A DNA stretch of 64,000 nt from Henricia sp. BOLD:AAB3569 (lineage: Eukaryota > Echinodermata > Asteroidea > Spinulosida > Echinasteridae): contig JBBELK010000308.1 in assembly GCA_037783545.1 (NCBI GenBank), forward strand, positions 744,001-808,000, written 5' to 3'. The notes below the pieces were generated by a model. That model had not been told where the DNA came from and searched no databases. It worked only from the letters and a program-made list of their open reading frames with translations. Of this stretch, positions 1-11,700 are shown in pieces (the stretch's first letter is position 1; each line of letters begins with the position of its first letter). The translations under genes and the position numbers were made by a program.

Positions 1-29
1 CTGCAAACGTTGTATTTCTCCCCTGGGGA

Positions 30-66
30 GGGGGGGTGGGGGGGGGGGGGGGGGGGGGGGGGGGGG
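30..66. repeat. Poly-G tract
   Basis: Almost uninterrupted G run broken by a single T. It is a simple repeat whose length is probably unreliable in the assembly and which could form G-quadruplexes. Nothing else is recognised in the first 390 bases. Confidence 0.9.
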
Positions 67-399
67 AGATTACCCCGTTTGAGAACCAGTGGACTAGGCC
101 AACTGTGGATTTCCTGGTAGACTTTGCAATATCGTTTGGACATCTTAAAAGCTCTAGGCAAAAAGAGGGACATGTAAAAACCTTGAAACGGTAACACGAA
201 AAGGGCAAGTCATCATTCATTTGCCTTGAGACTTCAAGCAAAGTTCATGTTATTTACACTTAATGTCAACCATGCAACCACACCCTGTTGTTAAGCCATC
301 TGTGCACAGAAAATGGTTTGGCTAAAAAAACAAGATCACACTTGGGCAGATCACAACTAAGCGCAGCAGAGACAAATGTTCACATCAGAGCTGGTTTGG

Positions 400-693
400 A
401 CATAGCATGTACTGTATGCTACAGGAGGCAGAGTGTGTGTCGAGTCAACCACATCAAGACATAGCGCGTACTGTATCCAACAGGAGGCAGGGTGACGTCG
501 AGTCAACCAGATCAAGACATAGCACGTACTGTATGCTACAGGAGGCACAGTGTGCGTCGAGTCAACCACATCAAGACATAGCGTGTACTGTATCCTATAG
601 GAGGCAGGGTGAGCGTCGAGTCAACCAGATCAAGACATAGCGTGTACTGTATCGTATAGGAGCCAGGGTGTGCGTTGAGTCAACCAGGTCAAG
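400..693. repeat. Minisatellite, about 58-bp unit x5
   Basis: Five consecutive units begin near 400, 459, 517, 576 and 635. Each contains GTACTGTAT, AGGAGGCA and CGAGTCAACCA blocks. Alternate units share variants (GCTACAGG against CCAACAGG or CCTATAGG), which hints at a two-unit higher-order period. The array ends 10 bp before the start codon of the C1q gene, so it occupies that gene's 5' UTR or core promoter. Open frames across it follow from its periodicity and are not genes. Confidence 0.9.
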
Positions 694-703
694 ACAAAGC
701 ACT

Positions 704-3489
704 ATGGCCAAAGAGGTGAGTAGTCTGAGCTCCCTAAGATTTGACGTCTCTGAGCTAGAATTTCTCATTATTTGCTAAAGTTCAATCGGGTTGTGATTTC
801 TCTTAACTGAGCGGTGTTTTCAAAAAGATTAAACATTTGCGTTTGCGGAGCATACATGTAGGCCCATACGATAACACATGCAGATTTAGCCCAGGTTGCA
901 CGTTGGGTTGTTTTTCATAGATAGCACAAGTTACGGAGCATAGGCCCATACAGGATGCCCAAGCGATATTTAACACATGCAGATTCAGCAAGCTTTGATC
1001 TTTAGATACACCTTCCATTGATAGTCTTTACCAAGGGAATAAAGTGGGTTGCCAGTCTTAAAGGAACACACCGGTTTTGTTGAGCTATTTTGGGCTCGAA
1101 ATAGACCCATACATTATTCTGAAAGTCATTCCGAAATAAACTACCGTGATTTGAGACCACCAGTTGGCTTCATAGCTCAATTGGTAGGGCGTCTGCATGC
1201 TAAGCAGAAGGTCTGCGGTTCAAATCCCGGTGGAGCCAAGTTGCTTTTCACTGCATCCAGATTTCCCATTTGTCCACATTTGTATCAAATTCATTCACCC
1301 CGGCCGTCCCTGCGTTATAAACCCTAAAAAAAAAATTACTTTTTCATACCAAAATAAACTAAATAGATCCTGAAAAGAAACCATCAAATTTTGCCGTTTT
1401 TGAGCATTTTTCAAAAAATCAAGATGACGTGATTTATCTGAACAAGATTTCTGGTTCGGATAAATCACGTGGTCTTGGAGTTTTATTTCTAGCCGTAGAA
1501 ACCAGCGCGAAGTGCGAGTTGCTCTTGTCATTCGCGGTTGGTTTCTCTTCTTGTTGGAAAATAATGTCCTACGAACACTATGTACATACCGTATTTTCCA
1601 ATTTATACACAAAACTGCCAACAGATTTCATAAGAAGGGTTTCTGGGTGTTGATATGGACGAGAGAATCTCTCAGATTTTCGCGTCTTCACTTCGCGGCG
1701 ATAAATAATATCCGAAGAAAAAACAGTAAATTCCGGACGTTGAAGAAACCAACTAGTTGCGTTCGACTTGTGTTAAAGTTGCTTCGTCGAGTCAGCGCTG
1801 ACCTAGGGGGATCATGCAAGGTGTGTCAGTCAGGGAAAACAAGGAAACAAGGTTAAACACGCGTCGACCCATATCGAACCCATTTACAAACACATGATAC
1901 ATAATACATCGCCGTACGGCTGCGTTGGCTGGTAAAGCGTTTAGCCAAACATTTGGTCTCTTTTGTTAATTTTGAACATTTCTAGTTAAAAGTACGTGAC
2001 ATTTTGATAATTTTTTTTCACAACGACCATCGAAAAAATTATTGTCAAGGATGCTAGATCGCTACATTATGTAAACAGTAAGCCGGTGTGTTCCTTTAAA
2101 GGCACAGGCTTGTCAGCAATGCGCGCGCGCGCATTGCTGACGAGCCTTGCCTTTAAGGCCTAAACTAATTGTTTTGCCATCGTTTGACCGACCAAAAAAA
2201 TATACTAAATTTTGTCAGATTTTTTAGCTCTAATATTGTTGCTCTCCACCTCTTAGGATAAAAAAAAGAACAAAATTATAATTTAAGGCGTGTTTGTTTT
2301 GGACGGATCCAGATCAAGATCTGCGCAGATCTTGGGTGAATTTAATCACTTCACGCAGTTTTTGATCGAGATCTCTGGAATCCTTCTCGTCAGGTACCGG
2401 TAGTTCAGTGGGAGATCTAAAATGCCGACGTAAACATCGCAAAGATTTTTGAGTGAATAAATTGTGTCGTTTACATTTCCAATCACAACACATCATGGGT
2501 AAAATTTTGTCAAGAAATTGGAAAAACTTGGTACGTGTAAATGAATTACCATTCACGTGATTTGGGATCCTTGTTGAGACCAGTTTCGTTTGTTTTTACG
2601 GGATCTGGATTAAGATCCGTCATGAAAAAAAACGCTTCTTGAAGGTAGGCATCATTGTGAAAGCAGTACTTAGTTCGAATGTTTTGTATTTCCTGGATTG
2701 CAGGGCACACGTAAACTGGGATGGATCATTTTGGCAGCAGTAATCTGCTTTCTCGTGAGTTCTAACCAAGCCACGATAACCACCGTTCCAGAGGGCGCAT
2801 CAACACACGGACACTGTGCCTGCTGTTCCGGTCAGCCAGGTATACCCGGCATACCTGGATCTAATGGACTGCAGGGTCCCCTGGGACAGAAGGGTGATCT
2901 GGGACTTGGTCTACCAGGACCCAAAGGTGATATCGGCGAACAAGGGCTTCAAGGTGAGAAGGGAGAGTACGGAGTTCAGGGAGTTCAAGGTCCGGCAGGG
3001 TTCAAGGGTGATATCGGTGACGGAGGACAACATGGGGCGATAGGTGAAAAGGGACAGAAGGGACAGCCTGGAGAAGCACCTACACCGCCCTCTATCGTTG
3101 CCTTCGATGCTTATCTTAACACGCACCCACAGCTGAATGAATTGGATGTCATCGTCTTCGATGCTGTTGAAACCAACCTAGGTGATGCTTACGATTCGCA
3201 AACGGGTGTCTTCACCTGTTCGATCCCCGGTGTGTATTACTTCGCAGTCAACATCTTGGGTTTTCAAGTCCCTTTTTATGCATTACTGAGGAAGAACGGG
3301 GTTCTTTTGCTGTCTATACACGACAGTCACAGAGGCTACTACCACCAGTCCAGCTCTTCGGCTGTCGTAGTGTTGGCTGCTGGTGACAGGGTTTGGGTTG
3401 ATACCGGCTATAGTGGCATAACAATGCATTCAAACAACAACAAGTATACTCGATTTTCTGGGTTTTTGATTCGCGAACTCCAAGGCTAA
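704..3489 (+). CDS. Secreted collagen-like C1q-domain protein, two coding exons
   Basis: Exons are 704-715 (ATGGCCAAAGAG, then donor gtgagt) and 2704-3489 (acceptor ttgcag, stop TAA), giving 265 aa. The large frame in exon 2 has no ATG before the signal peptide; the 12-nt first exon supplies it in phase 0, and the predicted protein starts MAKEGTRKLGW. Residues 1-27 form a signal peptide. A Cys-rich spot at 42-45 (CACC) could cross-link chains. Residues 47-129 are 27 Gly-X-Y triplets with one two-residue interruption, and about 135-263 form a C1q globular head. Family knowledge: such proteins trimerise, are secreted, and bind ligands in innate recognition or matrix. The 2-kb intron is almost wholly transposon. 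The gene lies opposite to, and possibly inside, the minus-strand CCDC91-like gene. Domain call is firm; orthology within the large C1q/TNF-like family is not assigned. Confidence 0.88.
1062..2095. mobile_element. TTAA-flanked piggyBac-like MITE, family A copy 1
   Basis: The ends AGGAACACACCGG and CCGGTGTGTTCCT are inverted repeats bounded on both sides by TTAA (1058-1061 and 2096-2099). Related copies lie at 12131-12460 and, reversed, at 22110-22863. A 208-bp SINE is nested inside at 1144-1351. TTAA duplication is the hallmark of piggyBac-type transposition; no transposase is visible, so the element is non-autonomous. It fills much of the C1q gene's intron. Confidence 0.85.
1144..1351 (+). 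mobile_element. tRNA-headed SINE nested in family A MITE
   Basis: The insert is bounded by a perfect 10-bp duplication AAATAAACTA (1134-1143 and 1352-1361) and has an A-rich tail. Positions 1166-1238 fold as a tRNA: 7-bp acceptor stem, 4-bp D stem, and a 5-bp anticodon stem around a loop reading ATGCTAA. The nominal anticodon is GCT, but there is no long variable arm, and the T stem has two central mismatches, so it is not a functional tRNA gene. The sister MITE at 22110-22863 lacks this insert. Confidence 0.75.
2096..2156. repeat. Near-perfect 60-bp palindrome flanked by TTAA
   Basis: The two arms meet in an alternating CG core (about 2117-2132) and both outer ends are TTAA. It abuts the right end of the family A MITE, sharing that TTAA. 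It could be a minimal solo foldback relative or a terminal duplication of a TTAA-targeting element. Confidence 0.7.
2287..2632. mobile_element. Harbinger-like MITE, degraded copy
   Basis: It starts GGCGTGTTTGTTTTGGACGG and ends in ATCCGTCATG followed by an A-rich, degraded inverted end. The same internal blocks (GATCGAGATCT, AACATCGC) are seen in the intact copy at 4897-5300. It lies in the C1q gene intron, about 70 bp before the exon 2 acceptor. Confidence 0.65.
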
Positions 3490-3914
3490 CAAATCAAAGC
3501 GTGCATCACAGACAGAATGCATGCATAACATAATAAGCCAGTGAAGACGTGATTGGTCAATTACATGTAAACGAGATAGGGGTGTGCCAAACGAATCGAA
3601 TATCCAATCTTCCATCGAATGTTCAAATAGCATTTAACCGAATCGAATATTTGGTATGACCTTTTCTTTTGATGTGCAAACCGGCCTACATGTAAAACGA
3701 GATACCAGGTACATTTTAAAATTAAACAATACTTAAGAACGCGGCCAGTCCACATCGGCTCGCTGGGTTCACATTTAAACATTATATAGAACCTTTGCAC
3801 GGGGCATTGTCATTGTGTCATGCATGAGTAGGCACTTTATGGATCTATTGTTACATCATTTAAATATGAAAACCTGCCCCCAATCATGGCCTCTAGTGCA
3901 AAGGGTCTATAGGG

Positions 3915-4333
3915 CAGGGGTGAGATTTAAGGAAAACAACAATTCCGGAAGGGGCGTGGCTTCCTTGGAGGAGGGGGAGGGGGAAAGACAGAGCATGTAG
4001 AGACAACTCTTGTGATTGTTTTAAACATCACCATCGTGCAAATTGCAATGTCAAAAACATTTTAACCGGTTATCACAAGAACCAGTTTTGTTTTAAATAT
4101 TTACCTTGTACAAATGTGGATAATATTAAAAAGAATCTAGGCATCAATCATCAATCGTTGAGGGCGCTCGTAAAATAAATATGGTGGATCGCGGAGCACA
4201 CAACAAAAAAGAGGAACTATTAAATCCACAAAGAAATTCAGATATTTCACAATGAAAAACAGAAAACTCTAAAATCCGGACGTGTCGGTAAAATTCCGGA
4301 AATTTAGAAAAATCCGGACAAATCTCACCCCTG
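3915..4333. mobile_element. hAT-like MITE (CAGGGGTGAGATTT ends), copy 1
   Basis: Perfect 14-bp terminal inverted repeat CAGGGGTGAGATTT, with ATAGGG repeated just outside both ends. The CAGGGGT start is typical of hAT elements. A longer, reversed copy lies at 28161-28846 and shares the GAAGGGGCGTGGCTTCC and ATTCCGG blocks. Confidence 0.8.
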
Positions 4334-4896
4334 ATAGGGAGCCAAAGTCAGTATGTTCACCTTATCAGTTGTGAATCTCGCTTACAGCTTTTAAAAGCAT
4401 TTTCAAATGTTACTGAACACAAACACTGAATTTTACAGATTTTTGGGTTTAAATCGCTCCGATAGAGTTCGTAGTTAGCTACTTGGCATTCAACGAGGTA
4501 AAACCGAAGTCAATGGAACGTTACGTAAATTAGCTTGAAAGGTCATGTCGTCTGCAGTCAGGTCATGTCAAAGGTCATGATAGTCTCCTCCACAGGCAGT
4601 TTGGGCTCCGAGTATAAAACAATATCTTGCTGTACACTGATTGAACTCAGTTGGGTACAGCGAGTACTGGGCGTTTAATACATGTAGTATAAAGTATTAC
4701 TAAAAATTGCATGCTGTATGTATGTAACCAAAATGCACGCTGCATATAACCCAAAGAGGCTGCGTCTGAATTATACGGCTTAAAATCAAACACGAGTCTA
4801 TAGAAAGTGAGCCGGCCGGCTACCACTGACTTGTGGGTGATTGCAAAGCACAGCCATATAATTGGGATGAATTCCATACTAATGAATGACATATTA

Positions 4897-5300
4897 GGGC
4901 GTGTTTGTTTCGGACGGATCCAGATTCAGATCGGCGCATTACCAAGGTGAACCCGTTCACTTCGCACACATCCTGATCGAGATCTGTGATCTGTGGAATC
5001 CTTCTCGAGAGATGGTTCAGCGCTAGATCCAAAATGGCGACGTAAACATCGCGAAGATTTTTGTGAGTAAAACCGTGTCGTTTCAATTTTCAGAGGCAAC
5101 ACACGATGCAACAAAGTTAGGCTGCTTGTTTATTTACGACGAATGTAGTAGGAGAAATTTGGAACAGAAATTTGACAAATTTGGTAAACAAATTGCAATT
5201 CACGTGATTTGAGATCCGAGTTGAGAGCAGTTTCGTTTGTTTCTGCGCGGTAAAACACCTCGGGATCTGGATTCGGATCTGTCATGAAACAAACACGCCC
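4897..5300. mobile_element. PIF/Harbinger-like MITE, intact copy
   Basis: Inverted ends GGGCGTGTTTGTTTC and GAAACAAACACGCCC are flanked by TTA on both sides (4894-4896, 5301-5303), matching the 3-bp TWA duplication of PIF/Harbinger elements. Related sequence occurs at 2287-2632, and a 5'-truncated copy is at 21763-21837, also followed by TTA. Confidence 0.8.
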
Positions 5301-5794
5301 TTAGTGTACCTACATGTAGTGTATGTATACATTATATTATTTAAATATTATGTGACTTAATTTTGACTTAATTTTGGATCCATTAAACTCAGATTTCTTG
5401 CAATTTTATATTCAGACATGGACAAATTCAGTGAACCGTAACTTTTCTTCTGAATATCGTATGAACTTGAAACAAGCACCAATTTAAAGATTAGAAATTG
5501 GTTTTTATGAAAAGGGACGTTTGATAAAGTACGCATGGAAGGGGGAGGCGAAGGAGTCGGGAGAGAGGGGTTCAGGGCCAATGTATATGCCAATGTTGTA
5601 CTAATATGGATGACGTCACAAATTTTGCTAAATTTTACATACAGGGGAGGGAGGGTGTTCGAAAAAGTCTGCATTTCGTGCATACGTACTTTGTGGATTT
5701 CCCAAAACTGCAAAAAACCCAAATTGATTTGGGGCTGAATTAACTACAGCTCAATTGTGGTGGACGGTCAAAAATATAAAGAAGATTCTCGTAC

Positions 5795-8700
5795 CTCATT
5801 TCCATAAAGGTCCTCGTCGAGCCCGATGTCATTGTTTTCCGGTCCGTTCTTGATTGGATGGTTTTGTGTCGGGACTGCTGCCCCCGCTGCTGCTGCCTGC
5901 GCCTGTAGCAATACGAACATAGGGTAAAGGCCTTGCGCATCAAGTAGTGCGTGCTAAGTTAAAGATGTTTTGTCCGTGCATTTGGGTGTGGCACCTCAAA
6001 TTTTTTTTTTAAAAGTTTGAATTGATATTAAAAGTTATTCGCTTTCAAATGAGACAACAAAATAAGAATTGATCAATGTTGAACAATAACTGTCAATATT
6101 TTGAATTTTTGTCAATCCGCCAATAAATCCACTTACAGCAAGACGTACACTTACCCAAGTCTGACTTCCCGTGTTTGGTTTGTAATGCGCAGCATACATC
6201 GTGCCCTCTGGACTGGTGGCCTGTCTAATCTCCTTTCTTCTGTCTCAGAAAGTCTTATGAGACCGAGACAGAAAAAAAGACATTAGACATGCCACCAGTC
6301 CAGAGGGCATGCTGTACGCCGCGCATTACAGACCAAACACGGGAAGTCAGACTTGGGCAAGTCTACATGTAGGCAAGGCGCAAAAACGGGAATATAAAAA
6401 CAGCTTTTTCACAGGGTTGCTGATGTCTAAAATACAAAGTATGATGTTTTGTCGTTAAAATAAAGTAAATGCTTAAAAAATTAGTTCGGAGAAAACAAAA
6501 AATGAATTTACTGAGAACCACGGACTGTGTGTCTTTAAAGACTATCGAATAGCTGCCATCTTGTGGGGCAGTTTCTTTGTTCCATGAGGACATGCATGGT
6601 TGCACATTTTATGCGTGCAATGTCGACCAATTTAAATGACAAAAGTTGCCCTACAAGATGGCAACTATTTGATACAGTCTATAGTGGCCACCTAAGAGGA
6701 ATCCGAATCGATTCCAAAAGCATAGAAAAATCATCCAAGCCTGGAGGGAAGTATGCTACAAAATTCAATGCTGGCCCAGGCTGTGCGAGACGTGAACACA
6801 ACGTCGTCCATCTTGACACAGGCACAACAATGTTTTTCCTAGACTGATCGAGTTAGCATTAGAGGCGTTCGAGAAGCATAGCGGGGTGTTATGGCCTAGC
6901 GGTCTAGTGCGTCGAACTCAAGTTCCTGCGCCAGTACTAGAATGTGGGTTCGATTCCGGGCCGTGACGGGTTGTGGCACTTGTGCTCTTGAGCAAGACAC
7001 TTAATCAAACTTGTTCTGTCCTTCGGAAGGGATGTAAAGCCGTTGGTCCAGTGTGTTACATGTAACGCACTTTAAAGATCCCAGAGCATTCTTTCGTGAA
7101 GAGCAAGGGGAGGATTCCCCGGTGTCTCTGGCCGTGTCTAATTCAACTTAGAAGTTGATAGTTATTCGAATATCTATATGTTAATTGATCCCATTCCTGT
7201 AATTGGCGGTCCTTCCGCTGTTGGATGTGGTGAATAAATAAATAAAAATAAATTAAACAATTAAATAAAATACACTGTGTAACACCAACTTACACAGGAG
7301 CATTCTTTTTGCCATCAAGTGATACACGAAATCTGCCCCGGTGGCAGCCACTACTACCCGAGCTTGCGGCAGGGTCTCTGGTGGAAGGCTCGGTGTAAAG
7401 ACGTCACCTAGTAACCGTGTGGAAGTTGCGAGTACGTAGCAAAACATGGTGAACAGTTTGGAATCGCGACGCGAGTACGAAGAAAAACACAGATTTATGA
7501 CACAAATAGAAGGGAATAGGGGTGTAAATACATTTCGCTTATTATCAGTAGATGTCCGTGGGCATTGACAAAGTTTATTACGGTACTTTTAGCAAAGCTG
7601 CCAACCCTCCCGTATTTTACAAAAATTAATTCCTGGCAAATTACCTATCCTGGGACTCCTATCACAGATACAAACCCTCCTGGATTGTCAATTAACAACC
7701 TCAGAGATTTTTAGATGTGTCGGAAGTCGGAAGATCAGCCTATTTTCCAGGTTTCTGCTCCAAAATACGGGAAGTTGGCAGCTGGGTCTTTCTATAAATT
7801 AGGGGTCCAATTTTTGTATCCCCCGTTACATTTTACATCTTGTTTTTGTAAATTCAGGACACATTCTTTAAATACTTTCCATCTCATAGAGTACATAAAG
7901 TACAATTCAAAAAAAATAGTTTACAGGCCATTTTAATGATTTTTGTACGAAAAATAACACATGTCAGGTGTAACGGGGGACACTAAATGTCACACTTTTG
8001 GACCCCTAATTTATAGAAAGATCCAGCTATGCTTTAAGACAACTATTTTCATGCGGCACAGGCTTACATTATCCTGACGAGTCAAACAATCAGTGTTTAT
8101 AAAAACCCCGCTTGGCAACAACCTTTGACTTGTGTTCCTAGAATTCAAACTGAAACCCCGTGTTGTTCGTTTTGCATCTTCTAGGTACTTCCACCGGTGT
8201 AAACCAGGGTTTACTTTTAGAAGGCTAAAAGTGTTGTTTTGGACGTTTATATTGGGATGTTATCATTTTCTATATAACACTTTTAGCCCCTTAACATTTT
8301 AACCCCCTTCGTCGTGTGGAACATTCTTACACGCCCTCAAGAGGCCAAATACCCATGTGTAAATTCTGACCGTAAATTCCAAATCAGACATTTAAAAGCT
8401 CACCATGGTGGTCCTTGTAATCTCAAGACTTCTGTACCCTTGTCGTTCATTGTCCATGATGACTCAAACATCAAAAAAGGATAACAGGGAGCAAAATTAT
8501 GAGTAAAATCGAAAATTTTCAGCAAGCATGGTACCACAGACTTCGTGCTCTAGCATTGTCTAGCCGCGTCAAAAGGAAAATAGTTCCGCCAACGCGAATA
8601 AATTCTGTTGACCGTAGCACCTCAGCTGAAAATGTAGATCACGGCTTTACACGTTGCCCCTATAGAGCGCCCTCTACACCAAGTTTAGAATATCCTCAAG

Positions 8701-11700
8701 ACCAACGTTCGCCTTGATGTTTGTACATGTACTTTTATTTTAATATAACAGCCGTCGGTACGGTATACCCTTTCACTTTGGGGTACGGAACGTACGAGTG
8801 GAGTCCAGATTAAACACGGCTGACGAAAATGATAACGTCCCAATATAAACGTCCAAAACAACACTTTTAGCCTTCTAGAAGTAACCAGGGTTGCAGTCGA
8901 GTCCATTAGAAGTCCATCACAAGTTTAGAACGGATATAATCACAAGTCCTGCACAAGTCCTGCACAAGTCCAGTAACAAGAAGCAAAGGATGAACACGCA
9001 CAAAAGAATGCCTTTGTTGGAGTTCATCTGAATAGCTTGTGACTTGAATTAAAGGAGCATGACCAGAGTTTCTGGAAAATAGTTTTCGATGTAACTTACC
9101 AATATTATCAAGTAACTCCCATACACACCTCCCATGTCCCAAAAACCCGAAAACATTCGCGATTTCCAGTAAAAAATTGAACAAAACTATTGAGTCGGCT
9201 TTCAGTGGATAAACGTTGATACTGGAAAATTAGTTTACAAATAATCGGTGGATTTTCGACGATATCCTCGGAAATATGCGGCCTAGAAGCGCGGGAGTTT
9301 CAGTTTCGTAATCAGAAAAATATAACGGATGTTATGATATAAAAATCTCATGACCCATAAGGTAAGTCCCGGGGAGTTATGGGTAAAAAAAGGTGATCTG
9401 GTCACACTCCTTTAAGACCCAGGGACTTGTGGAAGACTTGTGAGGACTTGTGAAGGACTTGTGATGGACTCGACTACAACCCCGGTGTAAACCCAGTGTA
9501 ATTCGGTGTAAGCATCTAAAACACTCCTATTACCTGTGCTTGTTGTCTTGAGGCTTCTGCTTGTGACGTTAGCTCTGGGGCAGCAGCTGGGACGAGCTGG
9601 GGTACAGGGTCAGCAAATGGGGCGTCAATTTGGGGCTGCGGGGGTGGTTGGGCTTTGGTCTGGGCCATCAGGAGGTCCGGCTGGCCAGCGGAAGAGTTCT
9701 GAATGGAAGCTGTAATAACAAGTTATCCAAAGTTGTCAACATTTTCACAGTTGTACAAAGCGTGGGAAGTGGGGGACGGGTCAAAGGCAGCGTACATGTA
9801 GGACTTTACATGCACTGCATTATTTCGGGGGAGAAAGAGGCCAGGGAGGTAAAGCGCAGAGTGCATTGCCCTTGCAACTTGAAGCAATTGTTGCTTTCAG
9901 TTGCTGTCAATGTGCGCGCACGTGATCAGATGCACGCGAGCAACTGGCAGCAACTAGTTGCAAATGCGCATACATCGACGCAACTGACTGCAACTGGGTA
10001 CAACTAGTTGCCAGAAGGTAGAACATGAACAACCCGCGGCAACTGGGAATTGTCCAGTTGCCAGTAGTTGAAAGTGCGCGTACATCAACCTTTTTAATAA
10101 GCAACTGAAGTTGCTCCCAGTTGCCGCGAGTTGCTTCGAGTTGCCGGAAACACCAGTTGCCACTAGTGCAATGTCGATGTACGCTAGGTTTTAGAGTTGG
10201 ATGATTTGTCGATTCCATTTTTTTTCTTTCTTCAAAACCTTGTTAAATGAACATGGATGTACACACGGAAAAGGTACCGAACAAGTATTTAAAGACATAA
10301 ATATTCACAAATGCAAAGAGAGAATTTCTTCGGAAACTTTCTTTAGAACAGATGTGTTCTTCATGTTGTGAGATTCCGCCAAAAGTAAACATGCGACCAA
10401 GGCAGTCTAAATGAATATTTAAATTAGATTTTGAATACTTGAATAGTAAATGAACTCACTGACTTACCAATAGCAAATGAAGCCCATGGAGAGGGGCTGG
10501 CTTCAACACCCGGTGCCGGCACCTGGTGACCCAGCTCAGGGGGAGGGGGCGTGGCTTCCTCAAACCCTCCAAACTCACCCCAGTCATCGTCCAATCCTGC
10601 AGCGGCTCCCTGCAAGTGTGCAATGTTAAGAATTTGAGGTGAGTTAAAGGGGCCAGGTCACAGTTTGCGCATGCGCCAAATCCTTTACATTTTTGACATA
10701 CGTGTGCGCGTAGAAGAATGTAGTGCAATTTAGTTACACAATGCCATTGGTTCGTGTGCATAAATGTACATCGTGTACTTAGCACGTGCTGCATGGGCAG
10801 TATACAGTGTTCATGACTGTTTACAATACGCAGAATTCAACTACATAGTACACCGTGTTGCGCGCCTTCATTTGATCGCGCGCTCTCGGTGTCTGGAAAA
10901 AATCGGTACAGCGGCAGCAGCCACGGTCTCTTTCCATCGACAGAAGATGTGATGTAAAATTGCTGTCGGGACCAAATAAGCATACAGTTTTGGTGGAAAT
11001 CAAGGTTGAACAGATTGCTGCATCCAACCATCAGACCATGTTCATGATGTTATTCATATCATTCGATGTCGTTTCTGTCATGCTTTGTCTGGTTTTTTGA
11101 TGGGATGAAAATACGGTATTTTTTTCATATACATTGAACACGGATTTGGGTAAATTTATATGTTGGAATCGATAGCTTATTCAATTCTAAGATGTACTTT
11201 CCACTGACACTTCCGTCGCAAATGTTGCATTTCTGAGATAAATAAATGATAAAATTACTGCATAAAGTAATGAACAAAATGACGTGCGAGCGGTCTGTGC
11301 GTAAGCGCGACCACAGAGGGCGCTGCGCGCGCGCGTGAATGGTTATCTTGTGCACTAACTGAAGGCAATTTTTGAGAAAGAAAACATGTTTTTTTCTACA
11401 GAAAAGCAACATTTGCGACAAAAGTGCAAGTGGGAAGTATATCTTAAAATTACATTATGTGTTGATTCCAGGAGGTAATTTCCTTAAAATCTTTGTTCAA
11501 TGTATACGAAAAAAATACCGAAAATACTCCATGCCAACCCATTCACAAGGTATCACCTCTGATTGCGAGTCAGTTACCCAAACTATTCGGCCACGGTACC
11601 TGGCCGTGAAGAATGTTTACAAATGTGGGAATTTTTTTCCGTTCAGTTTGAACATGGATTTTATATATTGGACATTATTATTATTATTATTATTTATTCA

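Larger units (their letters stand above)
3490..5794. other. Gene-free interval between the C1q stop and the last visible CCDC91-like exon
   Basis: No convincing exon on either strand. It holds the hAT-like MITE (3915-4333), the Harbinger-like MITE (4897-5300) and unique AT-rich sequence. If the minus-strand trafficking gene continues leftward, this is part of its fourth intron. I see no obvious polyadenylation signal soon after the C1q stop. Confidence 0.6.

Noticed and set aside
1166-1238. Functional tRNA gene (anticodon GCT)
   Set aside because: Two central T-stem mismatches, no serine-type variable arm, and location inside a target-duplicated SINE.
2698-2703. TTG at 2698 as the C1q start
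   Set aside because: It belongs to the acceptor ttgcag; the ATG exon at 704-715 fits in phase.
9630-10218. Frames of 69-125 codons on both strands
   Set aside because: They lie in the CAACTG-dense element and across CCDC91-like exon 3; low-complexity translations without homology.
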